Positions 59,222 through 64,000 of a stretch of DNA of 64,000 nt are shown here, piece by piece. Origin of the DNA: Roseomonas xinghualingensis (GTDB lineage Bacteria > Pseudomonadota > Alphaproteobacteria > Acetobacterales > Acetobacteraceae); assembly GCF_025791835.1 (NCBI RefSeq), contig NZ_JAOXLP010000002.1, forward strand, positions 248,001 to 312,000, given 5' to 3'. The notes beneath the pieces are model-generated. The model saw only the letters and a program-made list of their open reading frames with translations. It did not search any database and was not told the origin of the DNA. The position numbers and the translations under genes are program-made. The stretch's first letter is position 1. Each line of letters starts with the position of its first letter.

Positions 59222-60220
59222 CTATTCCACCTGCAGCCTCAGCTCCGTGATCAACGGGCGCACCTGGGCCATTTGTTCGCTGACCACCTGGCGCAGCTCG
59301 GCGGCGGAGGAGCCGACCGGCTCGGCTCCCACCTCGCTCATGCGGCGGTGGGCATCCGGATGGGCCGCCGCCTCCGCGATTGCGTGCTGCAGCCGCGCGA
59401 TGACCGCCTCCGGCGTGCGGGCGGGAGCGAAGAAGCCGTTCCAGCCGCGAAGCTCCATGTTCGGATAGCCCTGCTCCCGCACCGTCGGCACATCGGGCAG
59501 AGCCGGGGAGCGCTGGGCAGCGAGGGTGGCGATCGGTCTCAGCGCCCCGCCGCGCACATGGGGCAGGGCGGTGGAAAGCTGGTCGCCGCCGAACTGGATG
59601 CGGCCGGCCACCATCTCCTGCACCAGGGGCGCCGCGCCGCGGAAGGGGACATGCTCCATGGCGATTTCGGCGTCGCGCTTCAGCACCTCGCAGGCCAGGT
59701 TCATGATGCTGCCCGGCCCGGTCGAGCCATAGAACAGCGCCGCCTGCTGCGGCTGCCTGGCATAGGCGACGAACTCGCGAAGGTCCTGCACCGGCAATTG
59801 CTTCGAGGCGATCAGCAGCATCGGCACATTGGCCGCGAGGGAAACGGGGGCGAAATCCCGCTCGATGTCATGCGGGGCGCGGTTGGCGAGCTGCAGCGCC
59901 GCCGTGGTGGAGCTGAAGGTAAGGTTGTGGAACAGCAGCGTGTAGCCGTCCGGCGTCGCCTTCGCGACCGCATCGGCCCCCACCGAGCCGCCCGCGCCGC
60001 CGCGGTTCTCCACCACCACCGGCTGGCCCAGCCCCTCGGTCATGCGTTGGGCAAAGAGGCGGGCAAGCATGTCGGTGGTGCCGCCGGCCGGAAAGGGCAC
60101 GATCACGCGGATGGGCCGGTCCGGAAAGGTACCCTGGGCATGGGCGCCCATGCGAGGCAAGGCGGCGCCTGAAAGGGTGGCAGCGAGCAGCAGGCTCCGG
60201 CGGCGGGTGAGCAAGGCCAT
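59222..60220 (-). CDS. Bug/TctC-family periplasmic solute-binding protein
   Basis: 332 residues. A Tat-like leader (MALLTRRRSLLLAATLSGAAL) and Bug motifs IRVIVPFPAGGTTDMLAR, VVENRGGAGGSVGA, and MEHVPFRGAAPLVQEMVAGRI are clear. It precedes an SDR gene by 4 nt. An AT-rich inverted repeat (60265-60290) lies 45-70 nt upstream and may be an operator. As with the other three Bug genes here, no TctAB permease is adjacent. Confidence 0.9.
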   Translation of the reverse strand: MALLTRRRSLLLAATLSGAALPRMGAHAQGTFPDRPIRVIVPFPAGGTTDMLARLFAQRMTEGLGQPVVVENRGGAGGSVGADAVAKATPDGYTLLFHNLTFSSTTAALQLANRAPHDIERDFAPVSLAANVPMLLIASKQLPVQDLREFVAYARQPQQAALFYGSTGPGSIMNLACEVLKRDAEIAMEHVPFRGAAPLVQEMVAGRIQFGGDQLSTALPHVRGGALRPIATLAAQRSPALPDVPTVREQGYPNMELRGWNGFFAPARTPEAVIARLQHAIAEAAAHPDAHRRMSEVGAEPVGSSAAELRQVVSEQMAQVRPLITELRLQVE

Positions 60221-60264
60221 GGCGATCCTCCGTCCGCCCCGCGCCGGGCGGTTGCGGAGAGCCT

Positions 60265-60290
60265 ATATCGTTTCTGTTTATAAATGATAT
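60265..60290. promoter_or_regulatory. AT-rich inverted repeat upstream of the Bug/SDR operon
   Basis: Arms ATATCGTTT and AAATGATAT (one mismatch) around an 8-nt spacer. It is the only AT-rich stretch between the divergent Bug and accA genes. The right part, TATAAATGATAT, is close to the TATAAATGAAAT of the operator candidate at 7044-7061. Confidence 0.5.
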
Positions 60291-60391
60291 GGGATTGCGC
60301 TGCTGATGGCGCAGCCCTGCGATACAGGCTGAGACTGGCGTCCCGGGGCGCCCTGCGCTAAGCCCGCCGCGCCCCCGAACCGGACTTTTTG

Positions 60392-61348
60392 ATGCGTCAT
60401 TTCCTGGATTTCGAGAAGCCGATCGCCGAACTGGAAGGCCAGATCGAGGAACTCCGCCGGACGACCGATGCCGGCGGCATCGATGTGGCCGATGAGATCG
60501 GCAAGCTGCGCGACAAGGCCGAGAAGCTGCTGGTCGCGACCTATGCCAAGCTCACTCCCTGGCAGAAGGCCCAGGTGGCGCGGCATCCGGACCGGCCGAA
60601 ATGCCTGGCCTATATCGCCGGGCTGATCGAGGACTTCACCCCGCTGGCCGGTGACCGCGCCTTCGCCGACGACCAGGCGATGGTGGGCGGCCTCGGCCGC
60701 TTCCGGGGCCGCTCCGTGATGGTGCTGGGCATCGAGAAGGGCTCGGATACCGAAAGCCGGATCAAGCATAACTTCGGAAGCCCCCGGCCGGAGGGCTACC
60801 GCAAGGCGCGGCGCCTGATGGAACTGGCGGCCCGCTTCAACCTGCCCATCCTCTCCTTCGTGGATACGGCCGGTGCCTTTCCGGGCGTGGAGGCCGAGGC
60901 GCGCGGCCAGGCCGAGGCCATTGCCCGCTCCATCGAGGCCGGGCTCGATGCACCGGTGCCCTTCGTCGCCACCATCATCGGTGAGGGCGGCTCGGGCGGC
61001 GCCATCGCCATCGCGGCGGCGGACCGGGTGCTGATGCTGGAGCACTCCATCTACAGCGTGATCAGCCCCGAGGGCTGCGCCAGCATCCTGTGGCGGGACG
61101 CCGCCCAGGCGCCCACCGCCGCCGAGGCGCTGCGCCTGACCGCCGATGACCTGAAGCGTCTCAACCTGGTGGATGCCGTGGTGCCGGAGCCCATGGGCGG
61201 CGGGCATCGCGAGCCCGAGGGCATGGTGAGCCGCGTGGGCGACCGGATCGAGGCCGCGCTGGAGCCGCTGCTGGCGCTGGATGGCGCCACGCTGAAGGCG
61301 CGCCGGCGCGAGAAGTTCCTTGAGATGGGGCGCACCGGGCTCGTTTGA
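60392..61348 (+). CDS. accA: acetyl-CoA carboxylase carboxyltransferase subunit alpha
   Basis: 318 residues from the ATG at 60392 (a TTG one codon earlier is unlikely). AccA features: MRHFLDFEKPIAELEGQIEEL, RHPDRPKCLAYI, KHNFGSPRPEGYRKA, FVDTAGAFPGVEAEARGQ and GEGGSGGAIAI. With AccD it transfers the carboxyl group from biotin to acetyl-CoA, the first step of fatty-acid synthesis. It is transcribed alone and divergent from the Bug/SDR pair. Length is normal. Confidence 0.96.
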   Translation: MRHFLDFEKPIAELEGQIEELRRTTDAGGIDVADEIGKLRDKAEKLLVATYAKLTPWQKAQVARHPDRPKCLAYIAGLIEDFTPLAGDRAFADDQAMVGGLGRFRGRSVMVLGIEKGSDTESRIKHNFGSPRPEGYRKARRLMELAARFNLPILSFVDTAGAFPGVEAEARGQAEAIARSIEAGLDAPVPFVATIIGEGGSGGAIAIAAADRVLMLEHSIYSVISPEGCASILWRDAAQAPTAAEALRLTADDLKRLNLVDAVVPEPMGGGHREPEGMVSRVGDRIEAALEPLLALDGATLKARRREKFLEMGRTGLV

Positions 61349-61362
61349 CGCCCTGGCGTCCG

Positions 61363-61380
61363 GCGCCGGGCGTCCGGCGC
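61363..61380. terminator. hairpin between accA and the lipoprotein gene
   Basis: GCGCCGG and CCGGCGC pair perfectly around GCGT, in the 32-nt gap between two convergent gene ends. Weak terminator candidate with no T-tract. Confidence 0.4.
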
Positions 61381-61863
61381 TCAGCTGGCCGGTGGACGAA
61401 CGCCCGGCAACCAGCCGGGGCCTGGGGGCGGGCCACCACGCGGACCAGGGGGTGGGCCAGCGCGCGGGCCAGGGGGCGGACCGCGAGGTGGGCCAGGGGG
61501 CGGGCCGCGATAATAGCCCCGGCCACGATAATAGCCGCGGCCACGATAGTGCCTGGGGCCATAATAATACCCGTCGTCCACGCTGCTCGCGATGGCTGCG
61601 CCCGCGACAGCGCCCAGCACGCCCGCCGTCACCGCGGTGCCGACCGTGGCATCCTGCTGTGCCTGCGCCGCCTCCGCATTCGCGATCGGAGCAAGGTACT
61701 GGTAGTCGTAGCAGGCCTGCTGGATGCCCTGCTGGCAGGCATAGGCGGCGCTGTCCGCCTGCTGCTGATAGGGGCCGACGGCCGGAGTGCAGGCGGCCAA
61801 CATGGTTCCCGCCGCCAGCGCCGTGGCTGTCCTGAAGGCGAAGCGTTGTCGGGACATTGCCAT
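61381..61863 (-). CDS. lipoprotein with glycine-zipper and Pro/Gly/Tyr-rich tail
   Basis: 160 residues (the ATG at 61857 is an alternative). The leader RFAFRTATALAAGTMLAACT ends in a LAAC lipobox. The mature part has two Cys (ACQQGIQQACYDY), a glycine zipper (GTAVTAGVLGAVAGAAIASS), then a low-complexity tail of RGRGYY units followed by PPPGPR-type repeats. The DNA carries an 18-nt tandem repeat at 61509-61544 in this part. Probably an outer-membrane lipoprotein of structural type; function unknown. A long antisense frame across the tail is a composition artefact. Confidence 0.75.
   Translation of the reverse strand: MAMSRQRFAFRTATALAAGTMLAACTPAVGPYQQQADSAAYACQQGIQQACYDYQYLAPIANAEAAQAQQDATVGTAVTAGVLGAVAGAAIASSVDDGYYYGPRHYRGRGYYRGRGYYRGPPPGPPRGPPPGPRAGPPPGPRGGPPPGPGWLPGVRPPAS
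61509..61544. repeat. 18-nt tandem repeat encoding the Tyr/Arg/Gly units
   Basis: Two adjacent copies beginning GATAATAGCC (61509-61526, 61527-61544) differ at one base; a partial third copy starts at 61545. They encode the repeated YYRGRG units of the lipoprotein tail. Confidence 0.8.
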
Positions 61864-61985
61864 GACGGCTGGATTCCCTTGTGATTCTTCCGAAGATTCA
61901 ACGCTTGTTCAGCCCGGCGGTTCAGGCCTTCGGGAAGAGATAGATTCTCCGGGATGCAGCCGCGGCTCCTGGACCGCAGCCCATT

Positions 61986-63068
61986 TCACCCCGCGCCCGC
62001 CTTTTCGCGCGCCAGCAGGTCACGCTTTCGCTCGATGCCCCAGCGATAGCCTGAACGGCCCCCATCGCTGCGCAACACGCGATGGCAAGGAATGGCGACG
62101 GCGATGGCATTGGCCCCGCAGGCCGTCCCCACGGCGCGCACCGCCTGGGGGGCACCGATGCGCCGGGCGATCTCGGCATAGGTGACGGTCTCGCCCGGCG
62201 GGATCTCGCGCAGCGCCTGCCAGACGCGTTGCTGGAAGGCGGTGCCGCGCAGGTCCAGCGGCAGCTCCAGCCCGATGCCCGGTGCCTCGACGAAGCCGAC
62301 CACCCGGGCCACCATCGCCTCGAACTCCGCGTCGCCGCCGATCAGCCGGGCGCGGGGGAAGCGGTCCTGCAGGTCGCGCAGCAGCGCGTCGGGATCGTCG
62401 CCGAGCAGGATGGCGCAGACACCCCGCTCGCTGCGCGCGACCAGTATGGCGCCGAGCGAGCATTGCCCGACGGCGAAGCGGATTTCCGCATGGGTGCCGC
62501 CCGCCCTGTAGTCGGAAGGCGTCATGCCCAGCATCCCATCCGCCGCCTCGTAGAACCGGCTGCTGGCGTTGAAGCCGGCCCCGTAGATCGCTTCGGTCAC
62601 GCTTTCCCTGCGCTCCAGCGCGTCCCGCACGCGCCGGGCGCGATGGGCGGCGGCATAGGCCTTCGGAGTGAGGCCGGTAACGGCCCGGAAGACCCGGTGG
62701 AAATGATGCGGGCTCAGCCCCGCCGCCTCGGCCAGTGCGGAGAGGGAAGGGGGTTCCTCCGCCGTCTCGATCATCCGGCAGGCTTCGGCCACCAATGTTG
62801 CCTGGCGTGCGCGGGGCGAGGCCTCGTCTGGCCGGCACCGGCGGCAGGGTCGGAAGCCGGCGGCCTCCGCCTCCGCTGCGGTGGCGTGGAAGCGGATATT
62901 GCGCGGGTTGGGGCGCCGCGCGGCGCAGCTGGGGCGGCAATACACCCCTGTCGTCCGCACCGAGTAGAAGAAGCTGCCTTCCGCCGCCGGATCGCGGGCG
63001 GTGAGGGCGGCCCAGCGGGGATCGCGTTCCGCCCGGATGCCCGGTTGTGGCTTCGTCATGACGTTCAT
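61986..63068 (-). CDS. ada: Ada: methylation-response regulator and O6-alkylguanine-DNA alkyltransferase
   Basis: 360 residues from the ATG at 63068 (ATG at 63086 and 63059 also in frame). The N-terminal zinc domain has Cys44, Cys48, Cys75 and Cys78 (YCRPSC, PCRRC), so methylphosphotriester repair is predicted. An AraC-type helix-turn-helix follows (LAEAAGLSPHHFHRVFRAVTGLTPKAY). The C-terminal alkyltransferase has the active-site Cys328 in IPCHRV. It senses and repairs alkylation damage and activates its own regulon. It has all domains of Escherichia coli Ada. Confidence 0.95.
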   Translation of the reverse strand: MNVMTKPQPGIRAERDPRWAALTARDPAAEGSFFYSVRTTGVYCRPSCAARRPNPRNIRFHATAAEAEAAGFRPCRRCRPDEASPRARQATLVAEACRMIETAEEPPSLSALAEAAGLSPHHFHRVFRAVTGLTPKAYAAAHRARRVRDALERRESVTEAIYGAGFNASSRFYEAADGMLGMTPSDYRAGGTHAEIRFAVGQCSLGAILVARSERGVCAILLGDDPDALLRDLQDRFPRARLIGGDAEFEAMVARVVGFVEAPGIGLELPLDLRGTAFQQRVWQALREIPPGETVTYAEIARRIGAPQAVRAVGTACGANAIAVAIPCHRVLRSDGGRSGYRWGIERKRDLLAREKAGAG

Positions 63069-63169
63069 GGCCGATGCCTTTCCCATGCCGTGGATATGGA
63101 CCCCAATCTGGCCTTCCGCAGGGGGCGGCGCACTCCGCCCCTTGCGGTTGAATCGAGGTCCACGACCCG

Positions 63170-64000
63170 TCAGGGCATGAAGGTCTGGCTCGTCTTCGCC
63201 TCGGCCTCGATTCCGCGCCAATCATAGCGCATCGGCACCATCTCGCAGGCCGACCAGGGAATGTTCTGGTCAGTGTAATGCGGACTGCCGGGCTGGCCGG
63301 AGACGCCGTGGAAGACGGCCCAGCGGCTGGCCTCCCAGTTGCCGACATCGAAGGCATAGCGCGCCAGCGGCCCATAGGCGGCGGTGGGGCCGGCGGTGCA
63401 GATCACGCCATCGGCCAGCACCGTGTCGCCATCGCCACCGATGGGCAGGGCGGGCGGGTCCAGCAGCGCGGCCGCTTCCGGGAAAAGGGGCGACAGAGGA
63501 TGGGTGAGGCGGGGCCTATGCGCCTCGCCCCAGGGCTGCGGCTGGGTTCCCGCCGCCTGGGCCAGCGCCGCCTCCAGCGCCTGCGCCCAGTCCCAGCCGC
63601 CGAGCAGGGAGACGTCATCCTTCCGCAGCAGCGTCGGGAGCGTCCACCAGAGCTGGTTCTGCGGCGCGATGCCGGGGGAGGGGGAGAGCCAGGGATGGCC
63701 GGAAAGCCGCGCAAGGCCGCTTCGCTCCGCCAGGATGGCCGTCAGGGCGCGGCGCAGGGCGATATAGGCGGTGGCTGCCTCGCTGCCCGCATCCATCCGT
63801 CCGTCCCAGTCCAGCAGGAGCTGCCACAGTGCGGCCTGCGCCGTATCGGCGGGGGCGGGAAGGGCGGCCAGCCTGTCCCGGAACAGCAGCGCGATGGGGG
63901 AGAGCGTGTCGCCATGGATGGCGCCCGCCGTCTCCGGTGCGTGGGGCGCTTCCGCGAGCAGTTCCGCGATGCGGCGCGCGCGGTGCGGTGGATGGCAGTC
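63170..64000 (-). CDS. penicillin acylase family protein, C-terminal part (5' end outside window)
   Basis: The frame stays open upstream of the internal Met at 63796 to the window edge, giving at least 276 residues. The C-terminal region of Ntn-hydrolase penicillin acylases is clear: GDTLSP, LLLDWDGRMDAGSEAATAYIALRR, GWDWAQALEAALAQA, GGDGDTVLADG and the closing WEASRWAVFHGVSGQPGSPHYTDQ. The nucleophilic Ser at the start of the beta chain would lie outside the window. Such enzymes hydrolyse amides, including acyl-homoserine lactones. Exported as a precursor in most cases. It is downstream-adjacent to ada, about 100 nt away. Confidence 0.88.
   Translation of the reverse strand, partial: DCHPPHRARRIAELLAEAPHAPETAGAIHGDTLSPIALLFRDRLAALPAPADTAQAALWQLLLDWDGRMDAGSEAATAYIALRRALTAILAERSGLARLSGHPWLSPSPGIAPQNQLWWTLPTLLRKDDVSLLGGWDWAQALEAALAQAAGTQPQPWGEAHRPRLTHPLSPLFPEAAALLDPPALPIGGDGDTVLADGVICTAGPTAAYGPLARYAFDVGNWEASRWAVFHGVSGQPGSPHYTDQNIPWSACEMVPMRYDWRGIEAEAKTSQTFMP

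Noticed and set aside
1-64000. CRISPR arrays, tRNA, rRNA, insertion sequences, restriction or toxin-antitoxin genes
   Set aside because: Looked for spaced repeats, cloverleaf-type ends, transposase motifs and defence domains; none was seen. Faint or very short elements could still be missed by eye.

Overview
The window is about 64 kb of high-GC DNA (roughly 70% by eye) with a dense, almost gap-free gene layout. Four orphan Bug/TctC-type solute-binding proteins, cobaltochelatase CobS/CobT with the J-protein/BolA neighbourhood, MmcB, a TIGR01459-type HAD protein, YcgN and an ATM1-type exporter all point to an alphaproteobacterium. Gene style and content look most like Acetobacteraceae (Roseomonas-like). 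That placement is inference from gene content; there is no rRNA or tRNA here to confirm it.

Layout. (1) Positions 1-6073 hold the right end of a phage late module in T7-like order: nozzle protein (cut by the window edge), a short gp14-like virion protein, a tail spike with a T7 fibre-type head and a pectate-lyase-like body, a small protein in the TerS position, the large terminase, a small antisense gene, a helical protein and an SleB-type cell wall hydrolase. No integrase or att site is visible. (2) 6091-13270: DUF952 protein, an XRE-cupin regulator divergent from a hydrolase/Bug pair, a DMT permease, pyrD coupled to a HAD phosphatase, and a Bcr/CflA exporter. (3) 13406-18266: small lipoprotein, secreted GH8 glycosidase, and an HPt protein convergent with a large hybrid histidine kinase. 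(4) 18267-22187: GntR regulator divergent from CaiB-type CoA-transferase, crotonase and Bug genes, with a striking 21-bp dyad between them. (5) 22289-25759: an 897-residue five-repeat protein and a YgjP-like metallopeptidase. (6) 25843-28241: YcgN, DHDPS-family and cupin operon ended by a clear terminator; mmcB. (7) 28351-34932: DUF4142 protein, hldE, a coupled pair of degenerate EAL-like proteins, a two-gene ABC exporter and a histidine phosphatase. (8) 35016-45491: SYLF protein, gamma-glutamyltransferase, serine hydrolase, MFS, SDR, DUF1971 protein, an M24 peptidase/Bug pair divergent from a TetR regulator, and a NUDIX protein. (9) 45700-49228: ATM1-like ABC exporter, a small conserved gene, rpmB and a histidine-kinase-like protein lacking its phospho-acceptor. 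(10) 49213-55536: phytase-like protein, cobT, GST, cobS and J-protein on the minus strand, bolA divergent, and a DUF2889 protein. (11) 55583-61348: an AroK-AroB fusion, a 48-codon membrane gene, a XerC/D recombinase, an SDR/Bug pair and accA. (12) 61381-64000: a Pro/Gly/Tyr-rich lipoprotein, full-length ada, and the end of a penicillin acylase.

Most of the window is ordinary chromosome: biosynthesis (pyrD, aroKB, hldE, accA, cobST), transport and organic-acid/CoA metabolism. The unusual parts are the compact T7-like module, the five-repeat protein, the paired catalytically dead EAL-like proteins, the pseudo-histidine-kinase, the kinase-dehydroquinate synthase fusion, and several clear inverted-repeat operators beside regulators. 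I did not find an obvious defence system, CRISPR array or insertion sequence.
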